The notes beneath the pieces were generated by a model. The model saw nothing but the letters and a program-made list of their open reading frames with translations. It was not told the DNA's origin and did no database searches. A stretch of 64,000 bases of DNA, from the NCBI RefSeq assembly GCF_905475395.1, contig NC_058337.1, positions 102,170,368-102,234,367 on the forward strand, written 5' to 3'. Source of the DNA: Chrysoperla carnea. Taxonomy: Eukaryota > Arthropoda > Insecta > Neuroptera > Chrysopidae. The first letter of the stretch is position 1, and every line of letters starts with the position of its first letter. The position numbers and the translations under genes are program-made. Below are positions 37,201-49,200 of the stretch, piece by piece.

Positions 37201-40200
37201 TATTTGTGCAATTTGATTTCTTATTTTCACAATATTTAATGCATTCAGTTTAATTAATTCGTGTTTTACAATAATTTTAATTTGACATTTCTATAACATT
37301 AACATGTAAAGAACTGCAAATTAGTAATAACAGCCCCCTTTAACGCCAAAATTTTTCACTGGAAGCGCTGGCATCGATTTTATTGTCCCTACCATGACTA
37401 CGCACACAACGAATACATGTAAAAATTAGGACACACACTAGGTATTATTATTAAAAAAAAGCTAAACAAGATTGTTATTACTAATTAGTAGAGAAAAATT
37501 TTACATGCAATTTTCTTTTTAAAAATCAATAAATTGACTAATCTACTGCATTATAAAAAATTATTATTATTTAAATAAAACAGGAGCGTATAATTTAAAG
37601 TTGTAATATCTTCATTTTATGCATAATCTATGCATTCTAACATAAAGTTGTAATTACTTCTATTGATGACGTAATATCGGTATCATTACACGAAATAACA
37701 CAAATAAGTTTGACAGATATATTCATAGACATCTGATTTTAATAAATATAAATACTTATTATCTATGTATATATTATATCCAGCTGTCTACACTGAACTA
37801 AGTGATGGTCTATGGCTCATACTGCTATGACATCACAGCAGGGCTTACCCGCGTTTTAGGTCACGTGATATACAGTTTAAAAATTACGATTTTTAATTTT
37901 AATATTTTAAAAGAAAAATGTGTTTTTATGATTCGAAATCAGAATATTTAACTATATTTTTATATAAATTTTAACTTTTTTTTAAATTTCATTATTTATT
38001 TTTGACTAACGATAATACCCTATTGCTGCGAAAACTTCGGTTAGAAGTCTTCTATTATAAAGTACATACAAAAGAATAAATGTGGGAGATCACTTCTGTT
38101 TGTCCATATAAGCTCGTTGCAAATTTTTTGTCCATAAGCATACGCTCATGCTTAGTTAAAATATAAAAATTTTAATATTTTTGGCTTGTGTTCATTTGAT
38201 TGTTCCTTTGATTATAAAGCGTGATGATAATATCGACAACGACAGCGATATTAATTATAAATAATAATAATATTTTTAATAATGACTTTTAATATAAATA
38301 TTAAAGATAAGGAAGATAATAATCTGCTTTCTATATAGTCCAGCAAACGTGACAAAATTTAAATAAAAAGCTTGATTTTTTTTATATGAAGTTGGACTAA
38401 GTCTAAATTAATTCTGAACATTTTAGAGGGAGGGGGGGGGGGTTGATCGATTATTTAAATAAGTAAATGACTTCACGTTTTCATAGATTTCTCCAAAACT
38501 ATTCGGTGGAAATTAAAAAAAAATTAAATTTATTATTTAAAAAAAAAACCCCGCTGTGCTCGATTATTTAAGGATGTTCGAGCACGGAAATGGAGACACA
38601 AATTTTTTTAATATATATTTCCAATTTTGATGGTGAATTATGTTATAACTTGACAATATAAGACGAAAAGTAGGAATACAATTTTTCGATATCTGGAATA
38701 ATTTTCTAAATATCGAAAATTGAAAATTTTGTTTAATTTTTTAGCTTTCGATATTTCAAAAACCAAGGCAGATATCGTAAAATTTTATTATTATTTTTCG
38801 TCTACATTCATAAAATCATAACAAAATAAGGTACAAATTATTTCAACCACAAGTGTAAACTTACGTTTGTACTACCTTAAGAACTGTAGCTATCATCCAT
38901 AGGATAGGTTAGGTTAGGTTATATTGACTGTCCACGAAGGACACACTTAGGGTATGGAACCCATTGTGATACCATATATATGTACTTTACCACTTTTCCG
39001 CTGATAATTTCATTTATCAACTCCTCAATTTCAGAGGCGGCTGGGTGCACCTCCTTCATGCATATACCATGCACTACTTCAGTCCATCACAACTATTAAT
39101 TAAATTAATTTTATTGCGACCGCGGGAATCGAACCCGCTACGCCTAGGATATTGCAGACGGAATTGTTTACACCTTAACCAACTGAGCTAATAAGGCGAC
39201 AGCTACCTTCCTTGTTTTGATCTAAAAAATAAAAATTACATGCAAATGTGGAATGGGCCGGCCACCATATAAACATTTTTCTACATATTATTTTCAATAT
39301 GTAACCTTTCGTATTAAACACGAATAGGTATGTCTATGAATAATACTTATGAATGCATTTTGATTTTTTGTTTAATTTAAATCAACAATATTTTTTAATA
39401 TAATAATTAAACTAAAAAAATATGCAATATTATTACGTCATGACACCAATTATGTGACACGAAAATGTCGAAGGTTATAAACTATACACATGTACAGAAT
39501 GCTTCAGTCAATTACCATCTTTCTAGATTACTAACTGCTGTGGTGTCAAACGAGTCCAAAATTAGATTATAAATTATTAAGGTAGTGCCAGCTCACCAAG
39601 GCAATTTTAGATTTAGAGTTCAAATTTTTTGTATATAACTTCATGAATGTAGACGAAAAATAAGAATACAAATTTTCGATTTCTACCTTGGTTTCCGAAA
39701 TATCGAAAGGTAAATAATGAAACAAAATTTTTAATTTTCGATATTTTGAAAATTACTCCAGATATCGAAGAATTTTATTCTTACTTTTCGTCTTATATTG
39801 TCAAGTTATAACATAATTCACCATTAAAATTGAAAATATATATTTTTAAAATTTGTGTCCCCACTACCGTGCTCATACATCCTTAATTAGTCGGGCATAA
39901 CGGTTTTATAGTTTTGGAGAAATCTATATGAAAACATATAATCTATCTATCGTTTTACCATTAGATCAATGTTAAATATGCTTACTTTTGAAGTTATTTA
40001 TTTATTTTTAATAATATGTCAACTCCCTCTAAAATTTTCAAAATTAATGAAGTAGTAATTTGACTTTCTTTAATTTGACTTATATATACGAAATAATACA
40101 TTATAAATCAATTATTAAAATTGTTTTATCATGATTTCTATTTGTAAATAATAAAATTATACATTAAAAATTAATATTGAGACAATTTACTGTAATAATA

Positions 40201-43200
40201 TTTACATAATAACAAAAATCATAGTAAAAATTTTTTGACGCGTATAATCCTTCCTTTTTATACTATGTATATGAAATATACATAGTATATTAAGTTTAGT
40301 CCCAAGTTTTTAACGTTTAAAAATATTGATGCTATTAACAAAATTTTGGTATAGGTGTTTATAGAATCACTGCAAATTAATTGAACAGATTGAACAAAAT
40401 CATAAAATTAAAGATTGGCGTAAAATTTATTAAAAAACAAGTGAAAACAAACAATTGACTGAGTTAATTGTTGAAATACCATGCATAGTCATTGTTGATT
40501 TCTTTATCACATTACACATACAAACATGTGACACATACATAACTGATAATCAAGTATAGTACATATTATAAAATTTCCGCCTAATTAGCGCCCTCACGGG
40601 TAAACAGTGATGTTTACGAAAAAATGTTTCAAACAAAAGTTGTTTAATTTTTGATAAGGAACATTTTTTACATTTAAACTTTTGTTCTATCTCTAACGGT
40701 TTACAAGATGGGTCCTACGGACCCAAGACCCAATTGACCTATGATGCTCATTTACGAACTTGACCTCACTTTTTACGTCCTGAGTACGCTGTAAAAATTT
40801 CAGCTCGATATCTTTTTTCGTTTTTGAGTTATCGTGTCCACAGACGGACGGACGGACAACCGGAAATGGACTAATTGGGTGATTTTATGAGCACCTATGA
40901 CAAAATTTTTTTCCTAGCATCATTATTTTTAAGCGTTACAAACTTGGGACTAAACTTAATATACTATGTATATTTCATATATGCATGGTATAGATAATAT
41001 CAATTAATTATATGCAATTCTATATATTTTATACTCAATTCGCCCCCTATGATAAAAACTATCCATTTACTAAATAATTGAATCAAATTTCAAAATCTAT
41101 CAGAAAAATATCTCTCATGAGACTTTGTATAATTATAAATTTTTCATTTAATACTTTAATGATATTGCTTTGATTTTGTAAATAGTGGCGCACTTAAAAT
41201 ATCCCCACTATTTTTATTTCTAATTTTAACGAAATCGAAATCTAAAATTTATAGGTATTTGTTTTTAACCTCCGAACAAAAGAGTGTGTGTGTGTGCTAT
41301 GTGTGTGTGTCTATCTGTCTATCTGTGGCATCATCATGCCTAAACTGATAAATCGATTTTGATTTTTTTTTTCGTTTGAAACTCTTAGGTTAGGTTAGGT
41401 TATATTGGCTGTCCACGAAGTACACACTTAGGCTATAGAGCCCATTGTGATACCATATAAGTGTTTTACCACCTTTTCCGCTGATAATTTCATTTATCAG
41501 CTCCTTAATTATTTTCAGAGGCTGAGTGCACCTTCTCCATGCATATACAATGCACTACTTCAGTCCATCACAACTATTAATTAAATTAATGTTTGTTGTG
41601 ACGGCGGGAATCGAACCCGCTACCTTAGGCATATCGCGAACGGAATTGGTTATGCCTTAACCAACTGAGCTATTAGGGCGACTTTGAAACTCTTCAATGA
41701 AGAAATTTTCAGCATGATTATTTAAAAATGAGACTTAAAAATTTTTTTGTTGATAACGCAGATTAAAATTTTCCTGGTCCAGAACTTACAAGAGGCGTCC
41801 TCTCAACAATTACCGAGTTCAATGCTCAGTGTTGTTGCATTATCTAATACGTTCACAAAAACATATTTCAAATAATTTTAAAATATGAAAAATGTACGCT
41901 ATAGCCTTTATGTAGGTAAAGACTTATAACTTAAAAAATTAAGTAAGCATGTAGCCTTTAATTTTATCCTACGAATCAAATGTATTTGTGATATTCGTAT
42001 ATGCAATGAGATCACGCAAACTATTAAAAAAATTAGTGAGCAATAAAGCTCCATTATTAAGGTCTGATTTCCCCTTCATTAGATGCTTTGTTTTATATCG
42101 AAAATGATATTTTTGTCTTTTAGCCGCAGAAACAAAACACTTCGAACGGTCGAAATTCGAAAAATTTGCGGAAGCGTCAGGAAAAGCGTCAGGAAATTTT
42201 GTAACCTATATTGATTTATAACTGTAAATAGTATTTACATTCTCTCTATTGATGGAAATCATTACTAATATTATAAATTCGAAAATAACTTTATCTTTCT
42301 GTCTGTCTGTTATCACGCCTAAACTACTAAACCGATTTAAATGAAATTTGGTAGAGAGATAGTCTAAAGGCTGAGAAAGGACATAGGCAATTTTGATGAG
42401 GCAAAAAGGCTGCAATGGATTGAAATAGAGGATGCAATTTTGTATGGAAATTAGTCGTTTTTAAAGCTAGAAACTTGAAACTTACTTTGTAAGCTTTTGA
42501 TTAGATATAAATAAATACGACATTCTAAGTTTGTGAAAATTTTACCCTAAAGAGGGTAAAAATAGGGGCTGAAAGTTTCTGCATGACCCAGAAAATAAAA
42601 ATATAGAAGAAATACAAAAAATTACGGCGTCATACAAAATGTGAAACGCAATAACGCAAAATAGGTGTTCATTTATAAAGGTGAAAGCAACAGAGAATAT
42701 GAACTAGGGTTCCGCGCAAAATAATAAATTCGACGCAATTGTGAACAAAAGGAGTATAAGTGAAGGTTATAACAAAATAATCTTTGTATTTAAAAGTGAA
42801 GTTGCCCAGCGAAACGAACAGTTCACAGCTAGTTTAAAATAAATTAATAAATTATTATTTCATATTAAAATAAGTTTCCTTAAAAAACAATATTTTCAGA
42901 CCTGGAAATCTTTAAAAAGTTCTTAAATTTTCCTTTCCAAATTTGCTAGATACCTTGAATTGGGCGGGTGCCTTCCAAGAAAATGAAAATTTATATGTGT
43001 TTATAAACAACATCCCAAAACCTCATATAAATCGTGTTTTAGAGATAATATAGGGATTTATAGCACACCCCCCTACCCTCAGCTCGCCAACTTTGCGATG
43101 CAGTGTATAAGTCTATATTTTTGGGGTAAATATAAGTAGGAATAAAAACAATATGCGCCAAGCTTTTGTAGCAACAATATATTAAATAATTATATATTTT

Positions 43201-46200
43201 ACTAAACAAAGTAATTACCGTTATGATATTATGCATTGAATGTGTATGACCTGATATAGATGTAGCTTATGTTTTCATGTTTGAAGTATATAAAACTAGG
43301 AAGTATACATTATTATGCCTTTTTATCTGGCTCCCAATTGTCTTGTTGCATTCAATTGCTTTTTAACATTAATTCTACAAAAAAAAAATATATATATGTA
43401 ATGCATAGTTTGAAGAAATATGTAAGGAACTTTCATACATTCTGGTTCACTTTGATAAACTAACTTTTATCCATCTACCTATTGTTAGTATGGGAAGAAA
43501 AATGGGAACTATGCTTACGCTATTGTAAAGAATCAAATTATGATTAATAACATTATCACATTGGTTACCATACTCTTATACAAGATGAACCATTTTAAAT
43601 TTATTTTGGTTTTTTAGTTAACCAATCAAAAAACAAAAGTTAAACAAAAGTTGTGGATTAAAGAGAATTGAAAACAAGTGAAAACAAACAATTGACTGAG
43701 TTAATTGTTGAAATACCATGCATAGTCAGTGTTGATTTCTTTATCATATTACACATACAAACATGTGACACATACATAACTGATAATCAAGTATAGTACA
43801 TATTATAAAATTTCCGCCTACTTGGCGCCCTCACGGGTAAACAGTGATGTTTACGAAAAAATGTTTCAAGCAAAAGTTGTTTATTTTTTGATAAGGAACA
43901 TTTTTTATATTTAAATTTTTGTTCTATCTATAACGGTTTACAAGATGGGTCTTACGGACCCAAGACCCAATTGACCTATGATGCTCATTTACGTACATGA
44001 CCTCACTTTTTACGTCCTGAGTACGCTGTAAAAATTTCAGCTCGATATCTTTTTTCGTTTTTGAGTTATCGTGTCCACAGACGGACGGACGGACGGACAA
44101 CCGGAAATGGGCTAATTAGGTGATTTTATGAACACCCATGACAAAATTTTTTTCCTAGCATCATTATTTTTAAGCGTTACAAACTTGGGACTAAACTTAA
44201 TATACTATGTATATTTCATATATACATGGTATAAAAAATACACTCGAACCCGGACCTCTTGGATTCATGTGCAATTTTTTCAACTCATTGAATTTTTTAC
44301 TTTTTTTTATCCACTTATTTATTATTATTACTTTTTGTTTTTTGTTTACTTTTAATCATGCATACGATATTTATTTACATCACGGTCTCTCGATTATAAT
44401 TGATGTTTTTAATATGATACATACAGGCGTAAACTAAATATTGACAAATATCTTTTCTACTCTGTGTCTAGAACTCGAATAGCCTAATTGGTAGGGCGCT
44501 TGACATGAATCCAAGAAGTCCGGTTTCGAGTCCTGGTTCGAGTGTATTTTTTTCAATTCTCTTTAATTATGATTACTAGACAAGATATTTGTCAATATTT
44601 AGTTTATGCCTGTATATGTATCATATTAAAAACATCAATTATAATCGAGAGACCATGTTGTAAATAAATATCGTATGCATGATTAAAAGTAAACAAAAAA
44701 CAAAAAGTAATAATAGTAAAAAAGTTGTGGAGTTTGATGGGGAACATCATGTTCTGACATCAGATTGGATCTAGTTCTTCGAATTTCTATAATAGCCAAT
44801 TTAGATCCTAAACAGTAAGAGATAGAATAACACATTAGATGGGAGTCCCCCATCGAACTCCGCAACTTTTATTTAAGTTATTTTTTTGATTGGTTAACTA
44901 CAAAACAAGCCATAATAGATTAAAATGTTACACCCTGTATACAGAGTATTATAATAATAATTATTTCGCCTCTCTTTCTATTTGTTCAGATGAAAATACA
45001 TAATGTGCATGAATCCATTGAAGTGAACAGTCTCGTTCTCATATTTTAAGTGGTATAATGTGTTGAGATAGAAAAAGCTATTAAAAGTATCATGTACGAG
45101 GGACTTTAACTTATATAAAGTACACACAAATTTGAAATAAATATAAAAATTTAGTTTTATAATTAAAATAAGTAATTTGTATGACTTATATTTATTATTG
45201 CGAAACTTTTATACTTATTACTATTATTGCGGAATAAATTCATATTGAAATATTGCGAGAGAGATTACCCTGGTTTAAGTCTCCATCCCACATCTGATTT
45301 ATGTCTCCTACCCCGCGCCGATCTGTTTATAATTTAATTTTTTTTTTACATAAAAAACCACGTCCATTAAAGCTATATACTGTAGAGTGGAGGTGTTACT
45401 AGGATAAATATACTTGCCATTTAAATAGGTAACTTGTTTGAGTCTATTCATACAAGACAACATCGAATGTCTTATATTGAAAAAATCATCACTTAAGGTA
45501 GTAGACAGAAAGAGGAACAGAAAGAGTGCTTTGTTAAATGATTAATACATACTGGAAATTTCGTATAAATTTCTCTCTACGACTTTTGCCGCTGCTGCGA
45601 TTTCAAATGAACAAACAGCTTGTGGGACACTATGACTATACATCAGGGCTTCTTAAACTATGGGTCGCGACCCCATTTGGGGTCGCGTAGCAAAATTCTG
45701 GGGTCGCGAGAGGTAAAAATACAATTTAACAGAAAATGTTTTTTAACTTGTAAAATTATTGTTATAAAGATAAAATAACAATTACCGTAGATAAATATAT
45801 CATAAAATCTTCTAGTTCGGAAAGATTGTTTGTACCTGCATTTCTATTAAGAGTATTATAATAACTTGAATAACATTTACTATGAATTATGAAATGTTAT
45901 TGGAATTATCTCTAAAAGCCGAAATAATCCCGAGAAATAATTATCAACAAAATTTCTAGGTAATATTGCTGAAGAAGCAGCTTTAACACATTAAATCCCA
46001 ATATCGTTCAGCGATAAAAAATGTTGAAGAGGTCTTACGTCCAGCAGTTTCAAACATACCACCAAGATTTGATTTGTTATGCAATAAAAAACAGGCACAT
46101 CCATCTCATTAAATTTTTAACTTATACTTTAATTTAATACTAACCACGCAACTACTTGAGTATATTCGAGAGAATTAAGACGGTCAGAATCCACTTTTAT

Positions 46201-49200
46201 TTTTGAAACTATAATAAATACAATTTTATAATTTTTTGTGCAATTTTTAATTTTAGATTTTTGTATGTTTCAAAACGAATTTTAAAGTTATATATTTTCA
46301 TATGTATATGTATATTGTTACCTCATAAATAAATCATCAAAAAATATTAATTTATTTTTCTTTTATATTTGTATGGGGTCGTCAAGAAACTCGCAATCAT
46401 AAATGGGGTCGTGAATTACAAAAGTTTAAGAAGCCCTGCTTTAATTTAATACTAACCACGCAACTACTTGAGTATATTCGAGAGAATTAAGACGGTCAGA
46501 ATCCACTTTTATTTTTGAAACTATAATAAATACAATTTTATAATTTTTTGTGCAATTTTTAATTTTAGATTTTTGTATGTTTCAAAACGAATTTTAAAGT
46601 TATATATTTTCATATGTATATGTATATTGTTACCTCATAAATAAATCATCAAAAAATATTAATTTATTTTTCTTTTATATTTGTATGGGGTCGTCAAGAA
46701 ACTCGCAATCATAAATGGGGTCGTGAATTACAAAAGTTTAAGAAGCCCTGCTATACATGATAACATTAATAATTATTATATATACTTACTTTAAAGATTC
46801 ACCATTTTCTATAATAAACAATTGACTGAGTTAATTGTTGAATTACCCTGTATAGACTGTGTGATTACTCTGTCACATTACACCAACATACATGTCACAC
46901 ATATATAACTGATATTCCCATATAATAATACATACTATACAATTTGTGCATAATTTGCGCTCTCACGGGTAAACAGTGATGTTTACGAAAAAATGTTTCA
47001 AACAAAAGTTGTTTATTTTTTTATAAGGAACATTTTTTACATTTAAGCTTTTGTTCTATCTCTAACGGTTTACAAGACCCTATGTTACTCATTTACGAAC
47101 TTGACCTCACTTTTTATGTCCTAAGCACGCAATATAAATTTCAGCTTGCTATCTCTTTTCGTTTTTTGCGTAATCGTGATGACAGACGAACAGATAGACG
47201 ATAATTAGGTGATTTTATGAATACCTATACCAAAATTTTGTTCATAGTATTAATATTTTTAAGCGTTACAAACTTGGGACTAAATTTAGTATACCTTAGT
47301 ATATTTCATATACATGGTATAATAAATATTTCGATATTGTTCATCAATTTTATATCAGATAAACAAGTTGTTTTGGTTTTAAATAACAATTGTATATACA
47401 TCATCTTTCATAAATGGTATTTTGCAAAATCATTAAAATTAGTAGCCGGCAAATTTTTTGGAAGCAAAACTATTTTATTAATTTGCAAACCATTGTTATT
47501 TTACTATTCGAAAATTTATTGTATTTAAAATTAAGTAAAGTAGGCTGAAAATATGGGGAATTTTATATTTTCTGAAAATCATGTGTTCGTGTGTTTAAGT
47601 GTAGGTATTCAAAATTTATTGAATAAATAACCTTTAATGATTAATGTATTCATTCGTTGGGTGTATTTTATTTTATATTAAGGTAGTATAGTTCTCAGTC
47701 TCAAAGTCATACCATTCTAGTTAAATCAGCAATTATTATGCAGTGGAACTTGGTTAAGTGGGATCTGGTTAAGTGGGACCTGGATGAACCTTCATAACTG
47801 GAATTCATGCTGAGGTCCCAACGCAGGTTCCACTGAATTATCTTTGTTATTAGGACAAAGCAAACCTCTATATCTGGGATTCGATTTTTCGATTTTATCG
47901 AATTTTATTTGCATTAACCTTTGCAACTGAGAACTAAGATAACATCGTTTTGTTTGTTTACTGACATATTCTTATTTTTCCCCCAAATTCCGCACTTAAC
48001 TATTTTTGAGCTCAATGACTTTCAGTTTTAGTTTTACCTTATTAAAAATTCCGAAACGAAGGCTCAAATCGCTATCAGTACCTACGTGAAAAACTAAAGT
48101 TAATATCCGTTTATGAAAGTGGGAAGACACGCAATGAAGTCTGTGTCGAATTTAATATGCTAAAATCTACTCTTTTAGTTCAGTAAAATAATACATTGTG
48201 GTATGCAAAAGGTCGGGTAGTTTTGATTTTTTCCTATGTTGTTAGTGTTAGGCCCATGACTTAAAATCCAAGTTTTCCACCTCGGGGTGCCAAGGCGCGC
48301 CGCGGGGCGCGCCACTTTTTAATGAAATATCGAAAATTTGACCATTCCTAAGTGAAATCTCGCGAACGGTTTATTTTACAGAAAATATTATTTTAATAAA
48401 TTAAAGGGTAATAAATTTGTGACAGTTTAAGCCCAACACCAGGTTTGTAGCGTAAATAATGGCTGAAATACAAACCTTCAAAATAAACCAATTTTTCAAA
48501 GATTTGTGAAAATCGTGATTTTTTAAAAATATTTCCACAATATAATTGTTTAAATCAAACGCCGTATAAATTAATTGTGTATGTTAGTTTATTTGCTATA
48601 AAAGAATAAAAGAAAGTATTAATAAAATTATGAAAGAAAGAATGAAAAGTGTGTTTGTAGGAGTTATATATTAACATTTTTTTATCAATGAATGTCCTAT
48701 TTAGTTAAAACAATACAGTACACTTTGGAAGTATTTGTTACGAATAACGATAACAGTATCTATTTAAAGTTTTCGCATTTTTGATGGGCCAGGATGGAAA
48801 TGCTCAAGCTCTGCCTGATGCTCCTTGTTCTCTTTATCCAGTGGAAAATTTAACTCTCCTATATCTTCATGTTTAGAGTTATTTATTGACGCCAGCATGT
48901 CGTCTTCGTCTTCAAAGCTCTCCTCAAACGGATTTATTTCCGAAACGTTTTCGCAAGATTCTCCTAGAGAACAGGTGCATAGAGAAGAACATATAAGACC
49001 AGCTTTACGGCAACCACATGAGTTCTTGCACGCTTTCTTACAATTGCAAGATATCATTTTAAGAAGGGATTCAGGAGCTGCATCTCTGTCCATTTTGAGG
49101 GGAGAGAGCCCAAATCTGGTAGATACCCAGCCCCATTCAAGAGGGTTTTTCTCTTGACCTAACCACTTCTGTATCTTAAAAATGATACTTTTAAGCAATA

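Larger units (their letters stand above)
43590..44941. mobile_element. Foldback element Y, copy 1, split by a 1062-bp insertion
   Basis: The left remnant (GTTAACCAATCAAAAAACAA up to AAAAGTTGTGGA, ending 43657) continues at 44720 with AAAAGTTGTGGAGTTTGATG and runs to ACACCCTGTA at about 44941. The 12-bp AAAAGTTGTGGA is present on both sides of the insertion. Related to the complete copy at 56712-57358. Confidence 0.6.
45644..46750 (+). mobile_element. hAT element (Buster/ZBED5-like) with duplicated 3' end
   Basis: Ends are CAGGGCTTCTTAAACTATGG and the inverse of CAGGGCTTCTTAAACTTTTG; an exact 8-bp duplication CTATACAT lies at 45636-45643 and 46751-46758. The body keeps the C-terminus of a hAT transposase (45987-46112). 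The last 312 bp occur twice in tandem, identical (46127-46438 and 46439-46750), with the repeat boundary exactly at the element's terminal CCCTG. Confidence 0.9.

Noticed and set aside
42206-42415. 69-codon minus-strand frame as a gene
   Set aside because: Lies in an RTE-like repeat whose sequence recurs at other positions without an open frame.
44128-44437. Hydrophobic open frames as small membrane proteins
   Set aside because: They start in the 3' end of a family A repeat; the same frame appears in other copies with different continuations.
44474-44542. Functional tRNA gene
   Set aside because: An extra base in the B box, no T33 in the anticodon loop and the inverted-repeat setting point to a SINE head or pseudogene.
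47217-47528. 103-codon open frame as a gene
   Set aside because: The first third is family A repeat sequence shared with 44128; the rest is AT-rich chance reading.
48825-49157. 110-codon plus-strand frame as a gene
   Set aside because: Antisense shadow of the CXC-domain ORF.
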